From assembly GCF_002102355.1 (NCBI RefSeq), contig NZ_LQPT01000122.1, forward strand, positions 1 to 44,199: 44,199 nucleotides of DNA, read 5' to 3'. This document shows, piece after piece, positions 1 through 9,001 of this stretch (position 1 is its first letter; the number at the start of each line of letters is the position of its first letter). The notes beneath the pieces are model-generated. The model saw only the letters and a list, made by a program, of their open reading frames with translations. It made no database searches and had not been told where the DNA came from. The stretch is from Mycobacterium sherrisii (GTDB lineage Bacteria; Actinomycetota; Actinomycetes; Mycobacteriales; Mycobacteriaceae). Position numbers and translations under genes: made by a program.

Positions 1-903
1 CTGGTGATCGCCGAGTACCTGCGGCTGCGCCACCATCGACTGCGTCCGGTGGCGCCCTACAGCGCCCAGACCAAGGCATTGCGCACGGTGGTGCGCACCC
101 GCGACGACATCGTCAAGATGCGGGTGTCGGCCACCAACCAACTCAGCGCCCTGCTCGAGGACCACTGGCCCGGCGCCAAAGCGATCTTCGCCGACGTCGA
201 ATCCCCGATCAGCCTGGCCTTCCTGCGCCACTACCCGACCGCCGTCAGCGCCACCCGCCTCGGCGAGAAACGGCTGGCCGCCTTCTTGGCCAAACACGCC
301 TACTCCGGCCGTCGACCAGCCAAAGAACTGCTCGCCCGACTGCGCAGCGCACCCGCCGGCACCACCGACCCCGCCCTGACCACCGCCATCGCTGACACCG
401 TGGCAGCCCTGGTCAACATCCTGGAAGCACTCAACAACGCCAGCAAGGCCCTCGACCGGTCGACCCTCACCCGCCTCGGGGAGCACCCGGACGCCGAGAT
501 CTTCACGTCGCTGCCAAGGTCGGGTCAGATCAACGCCGCCCAGGTGCTCGCCGAGTGGGGCGACTCCCGCGCAGCCTACGACGGACCCGACGCCATCGCC
601 GCTCTGGCCGGGGTCACCCCGGTGACTAAAGCCTCCGGTAAACAACACGCGGTGCACTTCCGCTGGGCCTGCAACAAACGCTTCCGAAGGGCACTGACCA
701 CCTTCGCCGACAACAGCCGACACGAAAGCCCCTGGGCCGCAAACATCTACACCACAGCCCGCGGCCGCGGACACGACCACCCCCACGCCGTACGCATCCT
801 CGCCCGAGCCTGGATCCGCGTCATCTACCGCTGCTGGCACACCCACCAGCCCTACAACCCCAACCTCCACGGAGCCGCGCAAAAGCCGCAAACCGCAGCC
901 TGA
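1..903 (+). mobile_element. IS110-family transposase, 5'-truncated by the window edge
   Basis: The frame is open from base 1 and gives 300 residues to a TGA at 901-903. The visible part matches the C-terminal two thirds of IS110-family transposases: a middle helical region, then the Transposase_20 block that includes the stretch AALAGVTPVTKASGKQ (about residues 200-215), followed by the conserved arginine-rich tail with RWACNKRFRRAL. Family members are usually about 400 residues, so roughly 100 residues carrying the N-terminal DEDD catalytic acids lie before the window. IS110 elements make short or no target duplications and have poor terminal repeats, so the right end cannot be placed exactly. 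It must lie between the stop codon and the alkB stop, which is only 17 bases away. The recognition of the family is firm; whether the copy is intact cannot be judged. Confidence 0.85.
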
Positions 904-920
904 GGTTGACTCAGGAAGTG

Positions 921-2171
921 TCATGCGGCGTCCGCCCGGGGTGTCCCGTACCGCGCCAGCACCCGCTCGCGCACCCGCGGCGCGATGTTGACCTTGGTGA
1001 TGTCGCCGCCGTAGTGCGCCAGCACCCGGTGGTCCATCACCTTGCGCCACAACGGCGGGAAGTAAGTCAGCGAGATCATCGACGCGTAGCCGCTGGGCAG
1101 GTTGGGCGCCCCGTCCATGCTGCGCAGCGTTTGGTAGCGGCGGGTCGGGTTGGCGTGATGGTCGCTGTGCCGCTGCAGGTGGTAGAGGAACAGATTGGTG
1201 ACGACGTGGTCGGAATTCCAGCTGTGCTCCGGCGTGCAGCGTTGGTAGCGGCCGTTCGAGTTCGTCTGGCGCAGCAGCCCGTAGTGCTCGAGATAGTTCA
1301 CCGCTTCCAGCAGGCTGAAGCCGAAGACGGCCTGGATGACGATGAACGGAATCAGGCTCGGGCCGAACACCGCGATCAGCACGCCCCACAGCAGCACCGA
1401 CATCAGCCACGCGTTGAGCACGTCGTTGGACAGATACGTCTTGGGGTGCCAGGGGCTGTTTCCCTGCCGCCGGATGCGTTGCGCCTCCAGCTGCAGCGAC
1501 GAACGCAGGCTGCCGAAGACGCTGCGCGGCAAGAACTCCCAGAACGTCTCGCCGAAACGGGCCGACGCCGGGTCTTCCGGGGTGGCGACCCGCACGTGGT
1601 GGCCGCGGTTGTGCTCGATGAAGAAGTGGCCGTAGCAGGTCTGGGCCAGGGTGATCTTGGACAGCCACCGCTCGAGCGAGTCCTTCTTGTGCCCCATCTC
1701 GTGGGCGGTGTTGATGCCGACGCCGCCGAGGACGCCGACCGACAGTGCCAGGCCCAATTTGCCCGCCCAGCTCAGCCCGCCGGAAGGAAAGCCGAGCCAC
1801 TGCAGGTTCGAGGCGGTGAACAGGTAGGCCCCCACCACCACGCTGAGGTACTGGAACGGGATGTAGACGTAGGTGCAGTAGCGGTAGTACTTGTCGTTCT
1901 CCAACTGCTCCATCACCTCGTCGGGCGGGTTTTGCCCGTCGGGCCCGAAGCGCAGGTCAAGGATCGGCAACAGCACGTAGACCAGCAGCGGACCGATCCA
2001 CATCGGTATCTGAGCGGCGGCGTGCCAGCCCAGCCGGTTGAGGCCCCAGACCAGCGGCAGCATCACGAACAGCGCCGTGGGTGCGATCAGCCCCATCAGC
2101 CACAGCCGCCGCTTCTTGTCGCGCCACACCGGCGTATCGGGCTGTCGGTGCGCCTGGATCTGGGTGGTCAT
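921..2171 (-). CDS. alkB: alkane 1-monooxygenase AlkB
   Basis: Integral-membrane non-haem di-iron hydroxylase that oxidises the terminal carbon of medium to long alkanes with electrons from rubredoxin. The 416-residue product carries the full histidine signature: HEMGH (157-161), EHNRGHH (186-192), LQRHSDHH (332-339) and the AlkB-specific NYLEHYG (292-298). About six membrane segments separate these boxes. The ATG at 2171 is chosen because AAGGAGG lies eight bases before it and because the length then equals that of M. tuberculosis Rv3252c; an earlier in-frame ATG at 2195 lacks such a site. In M. tuberculosis the rubredoxin genes rubA and rubB follow alkB directly, but here an IS110 transposase gene occupies that place, so the electron partner must lie beyond the window or elsewhere. 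Confidence 0.95.
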   Translation of the reverse strand: MTTQIQAHRQPDTPVWRDKKRRLWLMGLIAPTALFVMLPLVWGLNRLGWHAAAQIPMWIGPLLVYVLLPILDLRFGPDGQNPPDEVMEQLENDKYYRYCTYVYIPFQYLSVVVGAYLFTASNLQWLGFPSGGLSWAGKLGLALSVGVLGGVGINTAHEMGHKKDSLERWLSKITLAQTCYGHFFIEHNRGHHVRVATPEDPASARFGETFWEFLPRSVFGSLRSSLQLEAQRIRRQGNSPWHPKTYLSNDVLNAWLMSVLLWGVLIAVFGPSLIPFIVIQAVFGFSLLEAVNYLEHYGLLRQTNSNGRYQRCTPEHSWNSDHVVTNLFLYHLQRHSDHHANPTRRYQTLRSMDGAPNLPSGYASMISLTYFPPLWRKVMDHRVLAHYGGDITKVNIAPRVRERVLARYGTPRADAA

Positions 2172-2211
2172 CTGCCAAACCTCCTTGTGAGTCATGCCAC
2201 GCTTGGGTTTG

Positions 2212-2246
2212 ACAATATCGATGTGTGCGTCTTGTGTCTAGACACA
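2212..2246 (-). promoter_or_regulatory. alkB promoter with palindromic operator
   Basis: On the minus strand TAGACA (2240-2235) and TATTGT (2217-2212) are separated by 17 bases and make a plausible sigma-A-type promoter for alkB. A perfect 14-base palindrome, TGTGTCTAGACACA (2233-2246), covers the -35 element, the usual place for a repressor. In M. tuberculosis the TetR-type gene Rv3249c is part of the alkB cluster, so a TetR-family operator is a reasonable inference, but the regulator is not in this window. Confidence 0.5.
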
Positions 2247-2267
2247 GACTGATGTTTTGTAAACGAA

Positions 2268-3743
2268 TTAGGTCGTTTGTGCGGCCTCACGGCGGCCCTG
2301 CACCGAATTGCGGTAGCCGTAGCCGGCGTAGATCGCGGTCCCGACCACCAGCCACACCGCGAACCGGACCCAGGTCAGCGCGGTGAGGTTCACCATCAGC
2401 CAGACACAGGCACAGATCGAGGCGATCGGGAGCGCGGGCACCCACGGCGCCCGGAAACCGCGCTCCAGGTCCGGTCGGGTACGGCGCAGCACGATGACAC
2501 CGGCCGACACCAGTACGAACGCGAACAACGTCCCCACGTTGACCATTTCTTCGAGCTTGCTGATCGGAAACACCGACGCGGTTGCCGCGATCACGATCGC
2601 GACCAGCACGGTGATCCGGATCGGCGTCCCCCGCGAACTCGTCTTGGCCAGCGACCGCGGCAGCAGGCCGTCGCGCGCCATCGCGAACAGCACCCGGCAC
2701 TGCCCGAGCACCAGCACCATCACCACGGTGGTCAATCCCGCCAGCGCCCCGATGGCGATGATCTTGCTCGCCCAGTGAATTCCGTTCGCGGTGAAGGCCG
2801 TAGCCAGGTTGGCGGGTTTGCCGCCGGGCACCGACTTGAGTTGCGTGTAGGACACCATCCCGGACAGCACCACCGAGACCGCCACGTAGAGGACGGTGAC
2901 GATCGCCAGCGAGGCCAGGATCCCGCGCGGGACGTCGCGCTGGGGCTGCTTGGTCTCCTCGGCCATCGTGGCGACGATGTCGAACCCGATGAACGCGAAG
3001 AACACGATCGACGCCCCGGCCAGCACGCCGTACCAGCCGTAGTGACTGCTGTGCGCCCCGGTCAACAAAGACAGCACGGATTGGTTCACCCCGCTGGCCT
3101 CGTGCCCGGCCTCGGGCTTCGGGATGAACGGGGAGTAGTTGGCCCCCTTGACATAGAAGACGCCGACCACCACGACGAAGATCACCACGGCCACCTTGAT
3201 GGCGGTGATCGCCGCGGAGACCCGGGACGACACCTTGGTGCCCACCGCGACCAGCGTGGCCACCACCGAAATGATCAGCAGCGCGCCCCAATCGAAGCTG
3301 AACGAGCCCAGCGTGATCGTGCCGCCGGCGAAGCCGAACACCGTCCCCAGGTAGCTCGACCAGCCTTTGGACACCACCGCCGCACCAATTGCCAATTCCA
3401 GCAATAGGTTCCAGCCGATGATCCAGGCCAGGAACTCACCGAAGGTGGCGTAGGAAAACGTGTAGGCGCTGCCCGCGACGGGCAGTGTCGAGGCGAACTC
3501 TGCGTAGCACAGCGCGGCCAGTGCACAGGTGACCGCGGCGATCACGAACGATATCCAGATCGCCGGACCGGTGATGTCACCGGCGGTGGACGCGGTGACC
3601 GTGAAGATTCCGGCACCGATCACCACGGCGACGCCGAACACCATCAGGTCCCACCAGGTGAGGTCCTTGCGCAGCCGGGTATCCGGCTCGTCGGTGTCCT
3701 CGATCGACTGTTCGACGGATTTTGTGCGCCACCTGTTGGCCAT
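2268..3743 (-). CDS. APC-superfamily cationic amino acid permease (Rv3253c type)
   Basis: Twelve-helix transporter of the amino acid-polyamine-organocation superfamily, closest in pattern to the cationic amino acid transporter group; the exact substrate cannot be read from sequence. The 491-residue product has the family's first helix with GVAVVIGAGIFTVTA (about residues 36-50), the segment YAEFASTLPVAGSAYT (about 80-95) and the central FFAFIGFDIVATMAEETKQPQRDVPRGI block (cytoplasmic loop after helix 6). The ATG at 3743 is preceded by GAGAGGG six bases upstream. It points the same way as alkB, with its stop 96 bases before the alkB start, but alkB has its own promoter. The gene keeps the position of M. 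tuberculosis Rv3253c. Confidence 0.92.
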   Translation of the reverse strand: MANRWRTKSVEQSIEDTDEPDTRLRKDLTWWDLMVFGVAVVIGAGIFTVTASTAGDITGPAIWISFVIAAVTCALAALCYAEFASTLPVAGSAYTFSYATFGEFLAWIIGWNLLLELAIGAAVVSKGWSSYLGTVFGFAGGTITLGSFSFDWGALLIISVVATLVAVGTKVSSRVSAAITAIKVAVVIFVVVVGVFYVKGANYSPFIPKPEAGHEASGVNQSVLSLLTGAHSSHYGWYGVLAGASIVFFAFIGFDIVATMAEETKQPQRDVPRGILASLAIVTVLYVAVSVVLSGMVSYTQLKSVPGGKPANLATAFTANGIHWASKIIAIGALAGLTTVVMVLVLGQCRVLFAMARDGLLPRSLAKTSSRGTPIRITVLVAIVIAATASVFPISKLEEMVNVGTLFAFVLVSAGVIVLRRTRPDLERGFRAPWVPALPIASICACVWLMVNLTALTWVRFAVWLVVGTAIYAGYGYRNSVQGRREAAQTT

Positions 3744-3787
3744 CTATCGCCCTCTCGTCGGAACCCGTTGGACCGCACAGTACTGGG

Positions 3788-3793
3788 TACTCT
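3788..3793 (+). promoter_or_regulatory. candidate -10 element for a leaderless FAD-oxidoreductase transcript
   Basis: TACTCT ends seven bases before the ATG at 3800, and there is no ribosome binding site between. In mycobacteria a TANNNT hexamer at this distance commonly places the transcript start on the A of the start codon. Assignment rests only on this spacing. Confidence 0.3.
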
Positions 3794-3799
3794 ACGGTA

Positions 3800-5215
3800 A
3801 TGCCGGACTCCCCAGACGCGCGGGGCCACGCCATGGTGATCGGAGCCAGCATCGCCGGGTTGAGCGCGGCGAAGGTCCTATCGGATCGGTTTTCCCGCGT
3901 CAGCGTCTACGAGCGAGACGAACTGCCGGACACACCGGCGCACCGTGCGACGATTCCGCAGGATCGGCATCTGCATCTGTTGATGGCCCGCGGGGCCGCG
4001 GAGTTCGACACCTTGTTTCCCGGTCTGCTCAACGACATGGTGGCCGCCGGAGTGCCCATGCTGGAAAACCGGCCGGATTGCATCCACCTCGGCGCGGCGG
4101 GCCATGTGTTGGGGACGGGGCACACCCTGCGCGACGAATTCACCGCGTACGTGCCCAGCCGGCCGCATCTGGAATGGCAGCTGCGCCGCCGCGTTCGCGA
4201 TATCGACAACGTCACCATCGCCCGGCGTTCGGTTGCCGAACCACGGTTCGACCCGCGGCGGGGCCGAGTGACCGGCGTGCTGCTCGATCCCGCCGACGGC
4301 CCAGACGAACCGGAGTTCGTGCCTGCCGACCTTGTCGTCGACGCGGCCGGCCGGGGCACCCGGCTGCCGGTGTGGTTGGAGCGGTGGGGATTTCGCCGCC
4401 CCGTTGAGCAGACGATGGACATCGGCATCAACTATGCGAGTCATCAGTTCCGCATCCCGGAGGGACTGATCGCCGAGAAGGTAGTGGTGGCGGGCGCCTC
4501 GCACGACAAGTCACTCGGGATGGGGATGCTCTGCTACGAGGACGGCACCTGGGTGCTGACGACGTTCGGCGTGGCCAACGTCAAGCCGCCGACGGCGTTC
4601 CCGGACATGGTCGCGCTGGCCATCGAGCTGCTGCCGGCGCATTTCACCGAGCCTCTCAATAGGGCGAAACCCGTTGGCGCGCCGGCCTTTCACGCGTTTC
4701 CAGCCAGTCGCTGGCGCCGGTACGACAAGCTGGACCGCTTTCCGGCCGGGATTGTGCCGTTCGGCGACGCTGTGGCCAGTTTCAATCCCACGTTCGGACA
4801 GGGCATGACGATGACGTCGCTGCAGGCCGGTCATCTGCGGAGGGCGTTGCAATCCCCGGATCAAGACGTGGCTGGTGTATTGAACCGGGCCACCGCCCGG
4901 ACCACCTTTCCGGTGTGGACGATGAACGCGATCGGCGACGTCACCTTCCACCACGCCCATACGCCGGGTCCGGTCCCGTGGTGGTGGCGCCCGTCGGGCG
5001 CGCTGTTCGATCAGTTCCTCGGTGCCGCCGAAACCGAACCCGTTCTCGCCGAATGGTTTCTGCGCCGGTTCTCGCTGCTGGACAGCCTCTATATGGTTCC
5101 GCCGCCGCGGATCGTCGGCCGCGCCATGGCCCATAACCTGCAGTTGCGGCTTCGCGAACGCCGCGAGTCGCGGCGTGCCGATACGAAGGCCGTCACAGAC
5201 CCACGGTCGCCCTGA
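3800..5215 (+). CDS. FAD-dependent oxidoreductase (Rv3254 type)
   Basis: Flavoprotein of the geranylgeranyl reductase/aromatic-hydroxylase-like group; its substrate is unknown. The 471-residue product opens with a Rossmann FAD site, VIGASIAGLSAAKVL (about residues 13-27), ending in the ribose-binding acid of YERDE. The middle has the DLVVDAAGRGTRLP motif, and the second FAD-contact segment GDAVASFNPTFGQGM lies near residue 320. ATG 3800 gives an M. tuberculosis-like N-terminus; the open frame upstream has no plausible start signal. The gene's 3' end overlaps the convergent manA by 23 bases. A shorter relative occurs at 23180-24250. Confidence 0.85.
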   Translation: MPDSPDARGHAMVIGASIAGLSAAKVLSDRFSRVSVYERDELPDTPAHRATIPQDRHLHLLMARGAAEFDTLFPGLLNDMVAAGVPMLENRPDCIHLGAAGHVLGTGHTLRDEFTAYVPSRPHLEWQLRRRVRDIDNVTIARRSVAEPRFDPRRGRVTGVLLDPADGPDEPEFVPADLVVDAAGRGTRLPVWLERWGFRRPVEQTMDIGINYASHQFRIPEGLIAEKVVVAGASHDKSLGMGMLCYEDGTWVLTTFGVANVKPPTAFPDMVALAIELLPAHFTEPLNRAKPVGAPAFHAFPASRWRRYDKLDRFPAGIVPFGDAVASFNPTFGQGMTMTSLQAGHLRRALQSPDQDVAGVLNRATARTTFPVWTMNAIGDVTFHHAHTPGPVPWWWRPSGALFDQFLGAAETEPVLAEWFLRRFSLLDSLYMVPPPRIVGRAMAHNLQLRLRERRESRRADTKAVTDPRSP

Positions 5216-6419
5216 ACACCTTGGCCGGTTCGTGCGCCACCAACGCAACCGGCCCGTCGTCGGCCGCGACCCAGGCCGCCGTGCCACGCCGCAACTCGAG
5301 CGAACCGGATTTCCCGTGCAGCGTGGCAACGCCCTCGGCACACAACAGGATCTGCGGGCCGTCGCCGCCCGACGAGGCGTCGACCTCGTGGCCCAGATAC
5401 TCGCCGTCGATGGTCAGCAGCGCGACCGCGAACTCGTCGGCCGGGGTGTCGTAGACGACGGCAAGCTCGTCACGACGGACATGCGGTCGCAGCTGCTTCT
5501 CGGCGGTGGGCGCGAAGTCCAGCACCCGCAGCAACTCGGGCACGTCGACGTGCTTGGGGGTCAGCCCGCCACGCAATACGTTGTCGGAGTTCGCCATCAC
5601 TTCGACGGCGAATCCACGCAGATAGGTGTGCAGGTTGCCGGCCGGGATGAACAGCGCCTCCCCCGCGGCCAGGCTGATCCGGTTCAGCAGCAGCGACGCC
5701 AGCACTCCGGCGTCGCCGGGGTAGCGTTCGCCGAGTTCGAGCACCGTCTTGGCTTCGGGCGCGAATTCCGTTGCGCCGGAACTGACGTACTGGATGGCGC
5801 CGTCGATCACGGCGGACACCAGCACGTCGATGTCGGGTTGCGGCGCGGTGATCCAGGTGGTGAACAGTGCCCGCAGGCCGTCGGCGTCGGATTGGTCGTT
5901 GAGCAATTCGATATAGGGATCGAGGTCGGTGACGGCCAGCGCGCGCAGCAGGTCGATGGTGCGGGCGGACTGACGGAATCCGGCGAGCGCCTCAAATGAG
6001 TGCAGGGCCACCAACAGTTCCGGTTTGTGCGAGGTGTCGCGGTAGTTGCGCACCGGCGAGTTGACCGGGATGCCCAGCTTCTCCTCGCGGAGGTACCCCT
6101 CGACGGCCTGCTCGGCACTCGGGTGCGCCTGCAGCGACAGCGGTTCGTCGGCCGCGAGCACCTTGACCAAGAACGGCAGCATGTCACCGAACCTGTCGCG
6201 GGAGGCGGAGCCGAGCTGGCCCTCCGGGTCGGCGGTCACCGCCTCAAGCAACGAGACTTCGCCCGTTTCGGTTTCCAGCCAGGCCGGGTCGCCCGGATGG
6301 GCACCGAACCACAGCTCGGCCTCCGGGTGGGCCGCGGGCACGGGCCGCCCGGTGAATTCGGCGATGGCGGTACGCGACCCCCAGGCGTACGTTCGCACCG
6401 CACCGCGAAGCAATTCCAC
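5193..6419 (-). CDS. manA: mannose-6-phosphate isomerase ManA
   Basis: Type I phosphomannose isomerase, a zinc enzyme interconverting fructose-6-phosphate and mannose-6-phosphate, the entry to GDP-mannose for phosphatidylinositol mannosides, lipoarabinomannan and protein mannosylation. The 408-residue product begins ELLRGAVRTYAWGS and shows the metal-binding set: SLQAHPS (about 95-101), HKPELLVAL (about 131-139) and the second-domain AGNLHTYLRG (about 261-270). The GTG at 6419 matches the M. tuberculosis Rv3255c start; its ribosome site is weak. It is the last gene of the pmmA-Rv3256c-manA run, eight bases after Rv3256c. Confidence 0.96.
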   Translation of the reverse strand: MELLRGAVRTYAWGSRTAIAEFTGRPVPAAHPEAELWFGAHPGDPAWLETETGEVSLLEAVTADPEGQLGSASRDRFGDMLPFLVKVLAADEPLSLQAHPSAEQAVEGYLREEKLGIPVNSPVRNYRDTSHKPELLVALHSFEALAGFRQSARTIDLLRALAVTDLDPYIELLNDQSDADGLRALFTTWITAPQPDIDVLVSAVIDGAIQYVSSGATEFAPEAKTVLELGERYPGDAGVLASLLLNRISLAAGEALFIPAGNLHTYLRGFAVEVMANSDNVLRGGLTPKHVDVPELLRVLDFAPTAEKQLRPHVRRDELAVVYDTPADEFAVALLTIDGEYLGHEVDASSGGDGPQILLCAEGVATLHGKSGSLELRRGTAAWVAADDGPVALVAHEPAKVFRATVGL

Positions 6420-6427
6420 TTGTCTAT

Positions 6428-7540
6428 CTATCCCCGTACCAGTCGCAAGTAAACGGCGGCCATTTCCAGCCGAACGGCCAACACTGCCAGTTGCTGCTCC
6501 AAGCGGTCCGCACCTCCTGGAGCCACCGCCCCCACCAGACCGCCCGACCCTCCGACACCGCCGGGCGCCTCGGGCACATCCTCGGCCGTGACCAGGTATA
6601 CCTCGTCGAGCCCGGCTACCCGGGCGGCCACTACGGTCCGGTCGCCCGCGAACGCGAGCGCCAGTACCCGCAGCCGCTGCGGCAGCGGCCCGTCGATTTG
6701 TTCGTCGTGGAACAGGGCGTCCACCGATGTCGGGCCGGCACCGCCGAAATCCGGTTCGCGTAACGCCACCACCGCATCGGCCAGGCCGGTGGCAGCGACC
6801 ACCTGGTGGGCGATCCGCAGCAGAGTCGAACTCCCGTGCCGGGCCAGCGCGACCGTCGCGGCGCAGTCACCGGCCAGCGCGACCCGCTGGTCGGCGATGC
6901 GGGCGGCGAGTGTCTTGGCCGGATTGGTGAAAACGTCGCGGCCCGCGCTGTTCTGCAGTGCCTCGACGTCTAGCGCGTCGGCGAGCACCGCGAGGTCGAT
7001 GTCCAGCCGCGGGTCCACCGCCTGCAGCGTGGCCAGTCCGGCGGCCAGGTATCGACACAGGCCGAATTCGTCGGGCAGCCACAACCGCGGCGCCAGCACG
7101 GCGGCCCGGCCGGCCGTGGCATCGCGCAGCGGGCCTTCGAACGGAGCGACGACGACAACCCGTGCGCCGCGGCGCACCCCGATCGCGGCGGCACTGACCA
7201 GAGCGGGATCGCCGGGATCGTCGCCGGCGATGACGAGGACGTCCAGCGGCCCCACCCAAGGCGGGGCCCCGGCGAGCGTCGCGATCGGCGCCGACGCCGC
7301 GCCGCCCTGCGTCGCGGCCAGCATGGTCCCGGCCGTCTCGGCGGTGCCCCGGCCGGCCACCCAGATAACGCTGCGCGGCCGGTCGTCGGTGCGCAGCGAG
7401 TTCAGGTCGCCTTCCGCGGCGGCAGCGGCGACGGCGCGTACCTGTGCGCCCGCCGATGACGCGGCCCGCAGCGAGCCCTGCCGATCGGCGGCGAGTAAGC
7501 CGTCGGTGTCTTCGAAATCGATCGCCCGAGTGGCGTTCAC
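6428..7540 (-). CDS. SIS-like/TobH-type protein between pmmA and manA (Rv3256c type)
   Basis: A 370-residue protein with two alternating alpha/beta sugar-isomerase-like halves. The visible clues are the nucleotide/sugar-phosphate-binding style segments SVIWVAGRGTAETAG (about residues 57-71) and LDVLVIAGDDPGDPALVSAA, followed by a second half resembling bifunctional phosphoglucose/phosphomannose isomerase C-termini. Its enzymatic activity has not been settled as far as I know. The GTG at 7540 overlaps the pmmA stop in a GTGA, which indicates translational coupling, and manA follows after eight bases. The position inside the mannose-activation operon suggests a role in sugar-phosphate handling; that is inference. 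Confidence 0.8.
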   Translation of the reverse strand: MNATRAIDFEDTDGLLAADRQGSLRAASSAGAQVRAVAAAAAEGDLNSLRTDDRPRSVIWVAGRGTAETAGTMLAATQGGAASAPIATLAGAPPWVGPLDVLVIAGDDPGDPALVSAAAIGVRRGARVVVVAPFEGPLRDATAGRAAVLAPRLWLPDEFGLCRYLAAGLATLQAVDPRLDIDLAVLADALDVEALQNSAGRDVFTNPAKTLAARIADQRVALAGDCAATVALARHGSSTLLRIAHQVVAATGLADAVVALREPDFGGAGPTSVDALFHDEQIDGPLPQRLRVLALAFAGDRTVVAARVAGLDEVYLVTAEDVPEAPGGVGGSGGLVGAVAPGGADRLEQQLAVLAVRLEMAAVYLRLVRG

Positions 7541-8934
7541 GGCACGCTCTCGTCGGCCCGCAGTTGTGCGCTGATCTCGGCGCTGATGTGGGCGATCATC
7601 GCCTCGACCTCCTCGGCGGTGCGCCCCTCGGCGTTGAGCCGCAGCAGCGGCTCGGTGTTCGAGGTGCGCAGATTGAACCAGCTGCCGTTGCCCAAATCCA
7701 CTGTCACCCCGTCCATGTGGTCGATGGACTGGATCCGGCTGCCGAACGACTTCAATACGGCGTCCACGCAGACTGCCGCGTCGTCCACCCGGAAATTAAT
7801 TTCACCGGAGGACTCGTAGCGCTGGTAATCCGCGGTCAGTTCCGACAGCGGGCGGTCCTGCTCGCCCAGGGCGGCCAGCACGTACAGCCCGGCCAGCATG
7901 CCCGAGTCGGCACCCCAGAAGTCCCGGAAGTAGTAGTGCGCCGAATGCTCGCCGCCGAAGATCGCGCCGGTTTCGGCCATCAGCGCCTTGATATAGGAGT
8001 GCCCGACCCGCGACCGCAACGGTGTGCCGCCGCGTTCGGCGACCAGTTCGGGCACCGCGCGCGAGGTGATCAGATTGTGGATGACGGTGGCACCGATTTC
8101 CCGGCCGAGTTCGCGGGCGGCCACCAGGCTGGTCACCGTCGACGGGGACACCGGCAGCCCGCGCTCGTCGACCACGAAGCAGCGGTCGGCGTCGCCGTCG
8201 AAGGCCAACCCGATGTCGGCCCCGGTCTCGCGGACGTAGCGCTGCAAGTCCAGCAGGTTGGCCGGGTCCAGCGGGTTGGCCTCGTGGTTGGGGAATGACC
8301 CGTCCAGCTCGAAGTACAACGGCAACAAGGTGATCGAGTCGATCGCACCGAGCACCGCCGGCGTCGTGTGGCCGGCCATGCCGTTGCCGGCGTCCACCGC
8401 CACCCGCAATGGACGCAGTCCGGCGGTCTGCACCAGCGAACGTAGGAACGCACCGTAGTCGGCGAGCACGTCACGATCGGTGACGGCGCCGGGGTCCCCG
8501 TCGTAGGTTGCGACTCCGGTGATCAGATCCTCGGTGATCACCTTCAGCCCGCTGTCGGCGCCGACGGGTTTCGCGCCGGCCCGGCAGAGCTTGATGCCGT
8601 TGTAGGCGGCGGGATTGTGACTGGCGGTGAACATCGCGCCCGGGCAGTCCAGCAAACCGGAGGCAAAGTAAAGCTGATCGGTCGAGGCAAGCCCGATGCG
8701 CACGACGTCCAGACCCTGCCCGGTGACGCCGCCGGCGAATGCGGCCGCCAGCGACGGCGAGCTGTCCCGCATGTCGTGGCCGATCGCCACCCGGGTCGCG
8801 CCTTCCCCGCGCATCAGCGCGGCGAACGCGGCGCCGACATCGGCGACCAGCGACTCGTCGATCTCTTCGCCGACCAGTCCACGAATGTCATACGCCTTGA
8901 TGACTCGATGGACGGTCGCCGCGGGCCGAGACAT
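7537..8934 (-). CDS. pmmA: phosphomannomutase/phosphoglucomutase
   Basis: Alpha-D-phosphohexomutase converting mannose-6-phosphate to mannose-1-phosphate, the step before GDP-mannose synthesis by ManB (15201-16280). The 465-residue product has the phosphoserine loop TASHNP (103-108, Ser105), the magnesium loop DGDADR (246-251), the sugar-recognition GEHSAHYYFRD and a C-terminal phosphate-binding SNTEPLLRLN. ATG 8934 has AGGAGG six bases upstream, one of the best ribosome sites in the window. It heads the run pmmA-Rv3256c-manA, and corresponds to Rv3257c. Confidence 0.96.
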   Translation of the reverse strand: MSRPAATVHRVIKAYDIRGLVGEEIDESLVADVGAAFAALMRGEGATRVAIGHDMRDSSPSLAAAFAGGVTGQGLDVVRIGLASTDQLYFASGLLDCPGAMFTASHNPAAYNGIKLCRAGAKPVGADSGLKVITEDLITGVATYDGDPGAVTDRDVLADYGAFLRSLVQTAGLRPLRVAVDAGNGMAGHTTPAVLGAIDSITLLPLYFELDGSFPNHEANPLDPANLLDLQRYVRETGADIGLAFDGDADRCFVVDERGLPVSPSTVTSLVAARELGREIGATVIHNLITSRAVPELVAERGGTPLRSRVGHSYIKALMAETGAIFGGEHSAHYYFRDFWGADSGMLAGLYVLAALGEQDRPLSELTADYQRYESSGEINFRVDDAAVCVDAVLKSFGSRIQSIDHMDGVTVDLGNGSWFNLRTSNTEPLLRLNAEGRTAEEVEAMIAHISAEISAQLRADESVP

Positions 8935-9001
8935 GCGGGGCCTCCTGACGCCTGGGAAGTGATTGGCCTTTTAGCGTCAGCCTATCGGCCCTGGCGCGGT
9001 G

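Noticed and set aside
906-2252. Long plus-strand frame opposite alkB
   Set aside because: It is antisense to a gene with complete AlkB histidine motifs; its product is Arg/Gln/Val-rich without any recognisable domain, as expected from GC-rich shadow frames.
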